From Chondrilla cf. caribensis (lineage: Eukaryota; Porifera; Demospongiae; Chondrillida; Chondrillidae): a stretch of DNA of 64,000 nucleotides. Below the pieces are notes generated by a model. That model was not told the origin of the DNA, ran no database searches, and saw nothing but the letters and a program-made list of their open reading frames with translations. This document shows, in pieces, positions 36,782-47,500 of this stretch (positions within the stretch are counted from its first letter, which is position 1; every line of letters starts with the position of its first letter). The DNA lies in NCBI GenBank assembly GCA_964020155.1, contig OZ026568.1, forward strand, positions 4,531,320 to 4,595,319, given 5' to 3'. The position numbers were made by a program, and so were the translations under genes.

Positions 36782-37950
36782 ATGATGATGTTGCAGTATT
36801 TCCTAAATTCGAATATACTCGAAGATGGTGGAGCTACGTACGTAGCTCGTAGCTACGGCAAAGGAGCTTTACAAAGTCTTCTGTTTCGTACTATAAAACC
36901 CGAGGGTATGTAAAGTTTTCCTACATTCCAGACTGTATGTGCATTATTGCTTTCCTGTGATAGAAACTTCGTCGGAGAATGCGTGAACAGCTTTGAGTAT
37001 CCAAGTGTTTTCTGGCTGAAAGTTATGGATGCCTTTTCATATCCTGTAGTACTCCTTTAGTGAGGTTAAAGGGTGTGAGCGAAGAGACATCACGTAATAT
37101 TGTTGTTAAGGCGGAGCAGATAAACCCTGGTGGTTCCGTTAAGGACAGGGCCGCTCTGTACCTCATCAAGGACGCTGAAGAAAGAGGTCAGAAACGTTGA
37201 CCGAAGTTTGAGCCATGCAGTATTATTGTTCCAAAATTAATTGGATAGGTTTGGTGAGGCCTGGTGGGACCATAGTGGAAGGGACAGCAGGCAACACAGG
37301 TCTGGTTTGTTATGCGTTCATTTTCTTGTATTGTCGACGCTAGGGTTATATGTTGTTACATATCTCAAACCGATCTTCTGCTGTGCATAGGAATTGGTTT
37401 GGCACATCTATGCAATGCTATTGGCTATCAATGTGTGATTTTTATGCCAGACACGCAATCTCAGCGTCAACATCACTGGGTTATAACTCCTTTGTGGCTG
37501 AGTGCATTGTTTAATGTATACAGGAAAAAATAGTATACTACTCTATGCAGGCCAAAAGATTTGCAAGTTCTCTTTCAAATGCAGTTCGGACCAATCAGTT
37601 TGACAATACAGCTAACAGACTAGCTCATTATGAGACTACAGGCCCTGAAATCTGGAGGCAAACAAGTATGCATGTGTGTATAATGGTGTGGGCATATGTA
37701 TGTGATCGTGATATTGCCATCAATTGTAGATGGCAGAGTTGATGTTGTTACTTTTTGAACAGGAACGGGTGGAACGCTTGCTGGTTTGTACTTCACATAT
37801 CTACAAAGGAATTCCATATATCAAGTATCCATTGGTAGGTGTTGGTCTGTTCCTGAAAGAGAAGAATCCCCTAGTGCAAGTTGTCCTTGCTGATCCTCAG
37901 GTGAACATGACTGTGTTGTTGTGGTGTTGTGGTGTTTGTGTGTGTGTGTT

Positions 37951-38023
<73 letters not shown>

Positions 38024-38702
38024 ATGTGTGTGTGTGTGAATGTGTAAGCAATGCATTATTTGAGGGAAGTGTACTCTACGGCTACTTTTCTCATGGTAAA
38101 CCGGAAAGAACAGAAGGATCCTCAATTACTGAAGACATTGGTCAGGGAAGAGTGACTAACAATGTATCTGGTGCTCCTATAGATTCTGCTGTTATGATAT
38201 CTGATGAAGAGGCTGTAACAATGGTGCGTGGCATAATATTAGTTGATTTGTTTATTTGTAAAGTCATGTAGTTGTCACTTCTTAGACATTTAGAATTCTC
38301 CATGAAGAAGGTTTCTTTGTGGGAGCGTCATCCGGACTGAACGTTGCTGCTGCTGTTAAGGTTTGCTTAATGGTCTACACCTTGCTAGTATCATGGTAAC
38401 GCACACACATAATTTATAGTTTGCAAGAACATTGGGGCCTGGCAAGACCATTGTCACTTGCTTGTGTGATTCAGGACAGGTCAGCAGTGTCCACTGAAGT
38501 AGTCGCATTGTTGTGAACATATTTTTAACACTCCAGAGGTACTTGTCCAAACTGTTTAGTAGGACAGTATTGAAGGACCGAGGTGAGAAGGTCACTAGGT
38601 GCATCCCTGTAGCTGGTATGTAAAATGTGATTGCTCTGCTCTTGCCTTCCTGCAGGTCTTCTCCAAACACTTCCAGAGAAATATCACAGTTGTTTGCATT
38701 GA
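36782..38702 (+). pseudogene. Cysteine synthase (CysK-type), disrupted
   Basis: PLP-dependent O-acetylserine sulfhydrylase-type gene. Exon 1 (36782-36909) gives MMMLQYFLNSNILEDGGATY, possibly a mitochondrial presequence, ending KPEGI; exon 2 (from 37050) continues [14 protein letters not shown], then [18 protein letters not shown] with the PLP lysine, [65 protein letters not shown] and GASSGLNVAAAVK. Two lesions are visible. The exon that should link MPDTQSQ to AKRFASSL (about 30 residues) is absent and its donor is lost (37471-37546). An in-frame TGA sits just before the phosphate-binding loop (VVTF-stop-TGTGGTLAG, 37764 area), at a position usually Ala or Ser. The last exon is probably LLQTLPEKYHSCLH ending at 38702. 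Most animals lack this enzyme. Confidence 0.75.
37937..38038 (+). repeat. (GT)n microsatellite
   Basis: About 100 bp GT run in an intron of the cysteine synthase pseudogene, 30 bp after the donor at LADPQ|GTGAAC. Confidence 0.95.
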
Positions 38703-39230
38703 CAGTAATAAGAATTGAGAACTTTTGAATTTACCATTCTACTTATTAATAATTTACAAAAGTTGATTCAGTCATACTATACCACAGTTGAAATTGTTGC
38801 AAACATACGTAAGTGTTCCAAACTGATAAAGGTGATTGACATACTTTCATATTGAAACCTTTTGGCTTTGTAAAACGTCAAATTCAACTACAAGTGGAAC
38901 AATCAGCATCTTGATTTTAACGCCTTAACATCAATACAGGACCCATCCCTTTCACACATTCACAGGAAATACCCATTCCCTCTGTTCTAATCGACTGTCA
39001 CTTAGGTTAAGTTGGGTATACTTATTTAGGCCATAGATACTCGTTATTGACAATTAAAATAAACGCATAATTACATAATAAATACTAGTTAAAATGGTAA
39101 TACGTGGGTGTAGGAATAGCTTTCACTCTTTCCAACCTTATGTCGTCCGTAATTTGTTCAAGTATCAAAATACTGTATCATAATGATCATTTAATGAAAT
39201 GAAGAAATTGTCGGATTTGTAATTCATAAA

Positions 39231-39520
39231 AAAGTCACCCACTCAGGGTCAAAGACACCTATATATGTAGAGCTTTACAGGGACTTTCCACAGATACTGT
39301 GTACTTGCGTCATTCCACGAATGCAGAAGACACTATTCTAGCTGGGAGGTCAGCCGCGAGTCCCCAAGCTCCCCCCTACGGTTCTTTGTAGAGTATGCGA
39401 CTGACCACCAGGAAGTGAGCTATTTTTTTTCAGAGAAAAAAACCGTCCTTTCGAGGATTCGAACCCGCGACCTGGAGCCTAGAGTCGTGTCACCTGACCA
39501 CCCCGCCACCTATCTATTTT
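39231..39520 (-). mobile_element. tRNA-derived SINE, copy B
   Basis: Nearly identical to copy A at 36190, with the tRNA-like head at about 39450-39515 (box B ggattcgaacc on the plus strand) and the same body sequence. Lacks the short ccgtga stretch next to the head. Confidence 0.75.
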
Positions 39521-39784
39521 ATTGTTATTATCTGCGCTATTTAAAGTTGCCCTCAATGTTCAATTCGGAGAATAAGCCACCCCCAGGCACTCGAATCACT
39601 TGATCATCTCTAATAGGTTTAGAAGAACCTTCGGTGAAGATTTAAAGTTAGTTGGAGTCTTTGCGCTCAAATTCTAGCCCAAATCCTAATTGTCGGCGTT
39701 TTGAAATCGGCCATTTTGTTCGCACAATAGAAATAATATAAATTCACTGTAGTGGTTACGCGTAGGAATGCATATTATATGATG

Positions 39785-39909
39785 TTGCAGTATTTCCTAA
39801 ATTCGAATATACTCGAAGATGGTGGAGCTACGTAGCTCGAAGTTACGGCAAGGGATCTTTACAAAGTCTTCTGTTTCATACTATAAAACCCGAGGGTATG
39901 TCAAGTTTC
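39785..39909 (+). pseudogene. Cysteine synthase exon 1, second copy (orphan)
   Basis: Matches exon 1 of the gene at 36782 (gatgttgcagtatttccta and onward). It lacks a 4-bp ACGT present in the first copy, so the frame runs into TAG (GGAGCTACGTAG). No downstream exons follow; the sequence passes into unrelated DNA and then satellite. Confidence 0.75.
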
Positions 39910-40022
39910 CCTGTATTCCAGACTGTATGTGTATTATTGCTTTCCTGTGATAGAAACTTCGTCGGAGAATGCGCGAACACTGTAAGGGACATAGCAGTAT
40001 TCCTCTGCAAAGAGAAGATATT

Positions 40023-40424
40023 ACCAAATTGCATCTTCGAGGTGTGGTTGTGTAGGGTATGGGTTGAGGTATATTAACTGATAGAATATTTTCACTTGCT
40101 TTGTGTTCAGTTTTGAAGTAGTGAAGATCATTCATGACAAGATACTGGACATGACCGGTAGTAACCAGTGAGTGCATCATTATGTGATCCACTGTGATTA
40201 TCATACTCAAGTATTACATCTGCTCTCAGAGTACCACTTGTTCTGGTGGGAAACAAGACAGACCTCCACATGCAAAATTAATAGTTCTGTGTAGCACTGC
40301 AAACACACACATCAAAATAGAACTATTGCCAGTACCTGTTTTACAATAATCTATTATCACAATGTCAACACAATAAGTATATTATGTATACCAAATCTAG
40401 CACACTGCATTATACTACGATGGG
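40023..40424. other. Unassigned A/T-rich spacer
   Basis: No gene, RNA or repeat recognised between the duplicated unit and the first satellite copy. Confidence 0.5.
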
Positions 40425-40549
40425 TCAGGTATTTAGGTACGTATCTCGTTGACCGGCACACGCCATTTTGTATTTCCCACCGGTGACATAGGTGTCAGTG
40501 ACCCCCCTTTCCCTCTGACACCAGCATGGCCGTCTTCTCAGGAAGTTTG

Positions 40550-42342
40550 AGGAATTCGAATGCACAGACACACTCCTTGACCTAGTACAGTCATTCTGAT
40601 AACAAAAAAGATGCATTTTGATGTCGACCAAAATTTCCCCCCAGTGCCACATATAAAAGAATGTATATACTTTGTATGTACATTCATATATGCGTGTAAT
40701 ACGCCTTGTGGTGATCACCTAAGCAATTTGAGATTTCTTTTCTGTTCACCAAGGGCTACCCGGTGTCCATACCAAACTCTCCAACACAATTTCGTATGCA
40801 TTCTGATTGTCCTGAGTGCGTTATAAGCCTCGTGGTGACAAGCCCAAAAAATGTCAATTTTTGGAGTTGTCACCACGGCCTCTCCTGTGTGCACGTGATG
40901 CATCATAGCTCAAATCCAAATGCACAGACACACTCCTGGACCTAGTAGCTACCTTCTGATAGCAAAAAGTTGCATTTTGATGTGGACCAAAATTTCCCCC
41001 TATTGCCAATGTACATACTTTGAATGTAGATTCATATATGCGTGTAATATGCCTTGTGGTGATCACCTAAGCAATTTGAGATTTCTTTTCTGTTCACCAA
41101 GGGCTACCCAGTGTCCATACCAAACTCTCCAACACAATTTCGTATGCATTCTGATTGTTCTGAGTGCGTTATAAGCCTTGTGGTGACAAGCCAAAAAATG
41201 TCAATTTTTTGAGTTGTCACCACGGCCTCTCCTGTGTGCACGTGATGCATCTTAGCTCAAATCCGATTGCACAGACACACTCCTGGACCTGGTAGCTACC
41301 TTCTGATAGCAAAAAGGATGCATTTTGATGTCGACCAAAATTTCCCCCCAGTGCCACATATAATAGAATGTATATACTTTGTATGTACATTCATATATGC
41401 GTGTAATACGCCTTGTGGTGATCACCTAAGCAATATGAGATTTCTTTTCTGGTCACCAAGGGCTACCCAGTGTCCATACCAAACTCTCCAACACAATTTC
41501 GTATGCATTCTGATTGTTCTGAGTGCGTTATAAGCCTCGTGGTGACAAGCCCAAAAATGTCAATTTTTGGTCTTGTCACCACGGCCTCTCCTGTGTACAC
41601 GTGGTGCATCATAGCTGAAATCCAAATGCACAGACACACTCCTGGACCTGGTAGCTACCTTCTGATAGCAAAAAGTTGCATTTTGATGTGGACCAAAATT
41701 TCCCCCTATTGCCAATGTATATACTTTGAATGTAGATTCATATATAAGTGTATTACGCCTTGGGTGATCACCTAAGCAATTTGAGATTTCTTATCTGGTC
41801 ACCAAGGGCTACCTAGTGTCCATGCCTAACTCACCAACCCAATTTCGTAAGCATTCTGATTGTCCTGAGTGCGCTATAAGCCTCGTGGTGACAAGCCAAA
41901 AATGTCAATTTTTGGTCTTGTCACCACGGCCTCTCCTGTGTTCCCGTGATGCATTATAGCTCAAATCCAAATGCACAGACACACTCCTGGACCTGGTAGC
42001 TACCTTCTGATAGCAAAAAGTTGCATTTTGATGTCGACCAAAATTTCCCCCTATTGCCAATGTATAATACTTTGTATGTAGATTCATATATAAGTGTATT
42101 ACGCCTTGTGGTGATCACCTAAGCAATTTGAGATTTCTTATCTGGTCACCAAGGGCTACCTAGTGTCCATGCCTAACTCACCAACCCAATTTCGTAAGCA
42201 TTCTGATTGTCCTGAGTGCGCTATAAGCCTCGTGGTGACAAGCCAAAAAATGTCAATTTTTGGAGTTGTCACCACGGCCTCTCCTGTGTGCACGTGATGC
42301 ATCGTAGCTGAAATCCGAATGCACAGACACACTCCTGGACCT
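40550..42342. repeat. 347-bp satellite, left block (about 5 monomers, diverged)
   Basis: Five monomers of the same satellite as the large array at 44565, with more base changes between monomers (for example ttttttgagttgtcacc in place of tttttggtcttgtcacc), which suggests older copies. The block begins abruptly near 40550 and ends inside a monomer (cctggacct) at the joint with the duplicated cysteine synthase fragment at 42343. Confidence 0.93.
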
Positions 42343-43902
42343 GTGATTCAGGACAGGTCAGCTGTGTCCACTGAAATAGTCAAATTGTTGTGAACATATT
42401 TTTATCTCTCCAGAGGTACTTGTCCAAACTGTTTAGTAGGACAGTATTGAAGGACTGAGGTGAGAGGGTCACTAGGTGCATACCTGTAGCTGGTATGTAA
42501 AGTGTGAATGCTCTGCTCTTGCCTTCCTGCAGGTCTTCTCCAAACACTTCCAGAGAAATATCACAGTTCTTTGCATTGGCAGTAACAAGAATTTACCATT
42601 CTACTTATTAATAAAATGCAAAAAGTTGATTCAGTCATACTATACCACAGTTGAAATTGTTGCAAACATACGTAAGTGTTCCAAACTGATAAAGGTGACT
42701 GACATACTTTCATTTTGAAACCTTTTGGCTTTGTTAAAATTAATATCAAATTTAACTACATGTGGGACAATCAGCATCTTGATTTTAACGCCGTAACATC
42801 AATACAGGACCCACCCCTTTTACACATTCACAGAAAATACCCATTCCCTCTATTCTAATCGACTGTCACTTAGGTTAAGTTGGGTATACTTATTTAGGCC
42901 ATAGATACTCGTTATTGACAATTAAAATAAACACATAATTACATAATAAATATTAGTTAAAATGGTAGTACGTGGGTGTAGGAATAGCCTTCACTCTTTC
43001 CAACCTTATGTTGTTCATAATTTGTTCAAGTATCAAAATACTGTATTATAATGATCACATTAATAAAATGAAGAAATTGTCGGATTTGTAATTCATAAAA
43101 AAGTCACCCACTCAGGGTCAAAGACACCTATATATGTAGAGCTTCACAGGGACTTTCCACAGAGACTGTGTACTTGCGTCATTCCACGAATGCAGAAGAC
43201 ACTATTCTAGCTGGGAGGTCAGCCGCGAGTCCCAAAGCTCCCCCCTACGGTTCTTTGTAGAGAGTATGCAACTGACCACCAGGAAGTGAGCTATTTTTTT
43301 TCAGAGAAAAAAACCGTCCTTTCGAGGATTCGAACCCGCGACCTGGAGCCTAGAGTCGTGTCACCTGACCACCCCGCCACCGTGACCTATCTATTTTATT
43401 ATTATTATCTGCGCTATTTAAAGTTGCCCTCAATGTTCAATTCGGAGAATAGGCCACCCACAGGCACTCGAATCACTTGATCGTCTCTAATAGGTTTAGA
43501 AGAACCTTCGGTGAAGATTTAAAGCTCATTGAAGTCTTTGCGCTCAAATTCTAGCCCAAATTCTAATTGTCGGCGTTTTGAAATCGGCCATTTTGTTCGC
43601 ACAATAGAAATAATATAAATTCACTGTAGTGGTTACGCGTAGGAATGCATATTATATGATGTTGCAGTATTTCCTAAATTCGAATATACTCGAAGATGGT
43701 GGAGCTACGTAGCTCGTAGCTACGGCGAGGGAGCTTTACAAAGTCTTCAGTTTTTAATACTATAAAACCCGAGGGTATGTAAAGTTTTCCTACATTCCAG
43801 ACTGTATGTGTATTATTGCTTTCCTGTGATAGAAACTTCGTCGGAGAATGCGCGAACACTGTAAGGGACATAGCAGTATTCCTCTGCAAAGAGAAGATAT
43901 CA
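42343..43902 (+). repeat. Duplicated 1.56-kb unit, copy 2
   Basis: Second copy of the unit at 38465. Its cysteine synthase exon reads RYLSKLFSRTVLKD then TGA instead of CGA, so this copy is broken. It contains SINE copy C (43101-43400) and exon 1 copy C (about 43658-43775), again with the frame broken by the missing ACGT. Confidence 0.85.
43101..43390 (-). mobile_element. tRNA-derived SINE, copy C
   Basis: Third copy of the tRNA-headed element, carrying ccgtgacc next to the head like copy A. It shares its flanks with copies A and B, so it spread by segmental duplication, not by independent insertion. Confidence 0.75.
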
Positions 43903-43906
43903 AGAA

Positions 43907-44555
43907 GGTCTCAATAGGTGACCCGTAACTCCAGTTACATTGGAAGGTACTTAATATTTTTTTTCAATGTATGGGAGAGTATAGGAGATAAAACGCTAAG
44001 CACCTTTTTTCATAGCTCATTAGAGAGGGGGCGTGTCAACTTGATATTTTAGACAGACCTAGCTAGGGACGTGAACTAACTTCTGAAACAATTCCCATCT
44101 CAATAGGTGACCCGTAACTCCAGTTACATTGGAAGGTGCTTAATATTTTTTCAATGTATGGGAGAGTATAGGAGGTAAAACGCTAAGCACCTTTTTGCAT
44201 AGCTCATGGGGGAGGGGGCGTGTCAACTTGATATTTTAGACAGATCTAGGCAGGGACGTGAACTAACTTCTGAAACAATTCCCATCTCAATAGATGACAC
44301 GTAACCCCAGCTACATTGGAAGGTGCTTAATATTTTTTCAATGTATGGGAGAGTATAGGAGATAAAACGCTAAGCACCTTTTTGCATAGCTCATGGGGGA
44401 GGGGGCGTGTCAATTTGATATTTCAGACAGACCTAGCAGGGGACGTGAGCTAACTTTTGAAACAATTCCCATCTCAATAGGTGACCCTTAACTTCAGTTA
44501 CATTGGAAGGTGCTTAATATTTTTTCAATTTTTTCAATGTATGGGAGAGTATCGA
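43907..44555. repeat. 187-bp tandem repeat, about 3.4 copies
   Basis: Units start at tctcaatagg (43908, 44097, 44285, 44472). Each contains aaggtgctta and, some 50 bp on, its reverse complement taagcacctt, so each unit can fold. The last unit stops where the large satellite starts. Confidence 0.9.
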
Positions 44556-44564
44556 GTAACAATT

Positions 44565-47500
44565 TCTTGTCTGGTCACCAAGGGCTACCCAGTGTCCATG
44601 CCAAACTCATGAATCAACACAATTCCGTAAGCATTCTGATTGTCCTGAGTGCATTATAAGCCTCGTGGTGACAAGCCAAAAAATGTCAATTTTTTGAGTT
44701 GTCACCACGGCCTCTCCTGTGTGCACGTGATGCATCAGAGCTCTAATCCAATTGCACAGACACACTCCTGGACCTAGTAGCTACCTTCTGATAGCAAAAA
44801 GGATGCATTTTGATGTCGACCAAAATTTCCCCCCAGTGCCACATATAATAGAATGTATATATTTTGTATGTACATTCATATATGCGTGTAATACGCCTTG
44901 GGTGATCACCTAAGCAATTTGAGATTTCTTTTCTGGTCACCAAGGGCTACCCAGTGTCCATACCAAACTCACCAACACAATTTCGGAAACATTCTGATTG
45001 TCCTGAGTGCGTTATAAGCCTCGTGGTGACAAGCCCAAAAAATGTCAATTTTTGGTCTTGTCACCACGGCCTCTCCTGTGTGCACGTGATGCATCATAGG
45101 TCAAATCCAAATGCACAGACACACTCCTGGACCTAGTAGCTACCTTCTGATAGCAAAAAGTTGCATTTTGATGTGGACCAAAATTTCCCCCTATTGCCAA
45201 TGTACATACTTTGAATGTAGATTCATATATAAGTGTATTACGCCTTGGGTGATCACCTGAGCAATTTGAGATTTCTTTTCTGTTCACCAAGGGCTACCTA
45301 GTGTCCATGCCTAACTCACCAACACAATTTCGCAAGCATTCTGATTGTCCTGAGTGCGCTATAACCCTCGTGGTGACAAGCCCAAAAAATGTCAATTTTT
45401 GGTCTTGTCACCACGGCCTATCCTGTGTGCACGTGATGCATCACAGCTGAAATCCAAATGCACAGACACACTCCTGGACCTGGTAGCTACCTTCTGATAG
45501 CAAAAAGGATGCATTTTGATGTCGACCAAAATTTCCCCCTATTGCCAATGTATAATACTTTGTATGTAGATTCATATATAAGTGTATTACGCCTTTTGGT
45601 GATCACCTAAGCAATTTGAGATTTCTTTCCTGGTCACCATGGGCTACCTAGTGTCCATGCCTAACTCACCAACACAATTTCGCAAGCATTCTGATTGTCC
45701 TGAGTGCGCTATAAGCCTCGTGGTGACAAGCCCAAAAAATGTCAATTTTTGGTCTTGTCACCACGGCCTCTCCTGTGTGCACGTGATGCATCATAGCTGA
45801 AATCCAAATGCACAGACACACTCCTGGACCTGGTAGCTACCTTCTGATAGCAAAAAGTTGCATTTTGATGTCGACCAAAATTTCCCCCTATTGCCAATGT
45901 ACATACTTTGTATGTAGATTCATATATAAGTGTATTACGCCTTGGGTGATCACCTAAGCAATTTGAGATTTCTTTGCTGGTCACCAAGGGCTACCTAGTG
46001 TCCATGCCTAACTCACCAACACAATTTCGTAAGCATTCATATTGTCCTGAGTGCGCTATAAGCCTCGTGGTGACAAGCCCAAAAAATGTCAATTTTTGGT
46101 CTTGTCCCCACGGCCTCTCCTGTGTGCACGTGATGCATCACAGCTGAAATCCAAATGCACAGACACACTCCTGGACCTGGTAGCTACCTTCTGATAGCAA
46201 AAAGGATCATTTTGATGTCGACCAAAATTTCCCCCCAGTGCCACATATAATAGAATGTATATACTTTGTATGTATATTCATATATGCGTGTAATACGCCT
46301 TGTGGTGATCAACTAAGCAATTTGATATTTCTTTTCTGTTCACCAAGGGCTACCCAGTGTCCATGCCAAACTCACCAACACAATTTTCGTAAGCATTCTG
46401 ATTGTCCTGAGTGCGCTATAAGCCTCGTGGTGACAAGCCCAAAAAATGTCAATTTTTGGTCTTGTCACCACGGCCTCTCCTGTGTGCACGTGATGCATCA
46501 TAGCTGAAATCCAAATGCACAGACACACTCCTGGACCTGGTAGCTACCTTCTGATAGCAAAAAGATGCATTTTGATGTCGACCAAAATTTCCCCCTATTG
46601 CCAATGTATATACTTTGTATGTAGATTCATATATAAGTGTATTACGCCTTGTGGTGATCACCTAAGCAATTTGAGATTTCTTTTCTGGTCACCAAGGGCT
46701 ACCTAGTGTCCATGCCTAACTCACCAACACAATTTCGTAAGCATTCATATTGTCCTGAGTGCGCTATAAGCCTCGTGGTGACAAGCCCAAAAATGTCAAT
46801 TTTTGGTCTTGTCACCACGGCCTCTCCTGTGTGCACGTGATGCATCATAGCTAAAATTCAAATGCACAGACACACACCTGGACCTGGTAGCTACCTTCTG
46901 ATAGCAAAATGTTGCATTTTGATGTCGACCAAAATTTCCCCCTATTGCCAATGTACATACTTTGTATGTAGATTCATATATAAGTGTATTACGCCTTGGG
47001 TGATCACCTAAGCAATTTGAGATTTCTTTTCTGGTCACCAAGGGCTACCTAGTGTCCATGCCTAACTCACCAACACAATTTCGTAAGCATTCTGATATTG
47101 TCCTGAGTGCACTATAAGCCTCGTGGTGACAAGCCCAAAAAATGTCAATTTTTGGTCTTGTCACCACGGCCTCTCCTGTGTGCACGTGATGCATCATAGC
47201 TGAAATCCAAATGCACAGACACACTCCTGGACCTGGTAGCTACCTTCTGATAGCAAAAAGGATGCATTTTGATGTCGACCAAAATTTCCCCCCAGTGCCA
47301 CATATAATAGAATGTATATACTTTGTATGTAGATTCATATATGCGTGTAATACGCCTTGTGGTGATCACCTAAGCAATTTGAGATTTCTTTTCTGGTCAC
47401 CAAGGGCTACCTAGTGTCCATGCCTAACTCACCAACACAATTTCGCAAGCATTCTGATTGTCCTGAGTGCGCTATAAGCCTCGTGGTGACAAGCCCAAAA

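Larger units (their letters stand above)
38465..40022 (+). repeat. Duplicated 1.56-kb unit, copy 1 (cysteine synthase 3' end + SINE + 5' end)
   Basis: Highly similar to 42343-43902 along its whole length. It contains the last cysteine synthase exons, an A/T-rich spacer, SINE copy B, and a second copy of the cysteine synthase 5' flank and exon 1. Both copies diverge after agagaagatat. Confidence 0.85.
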
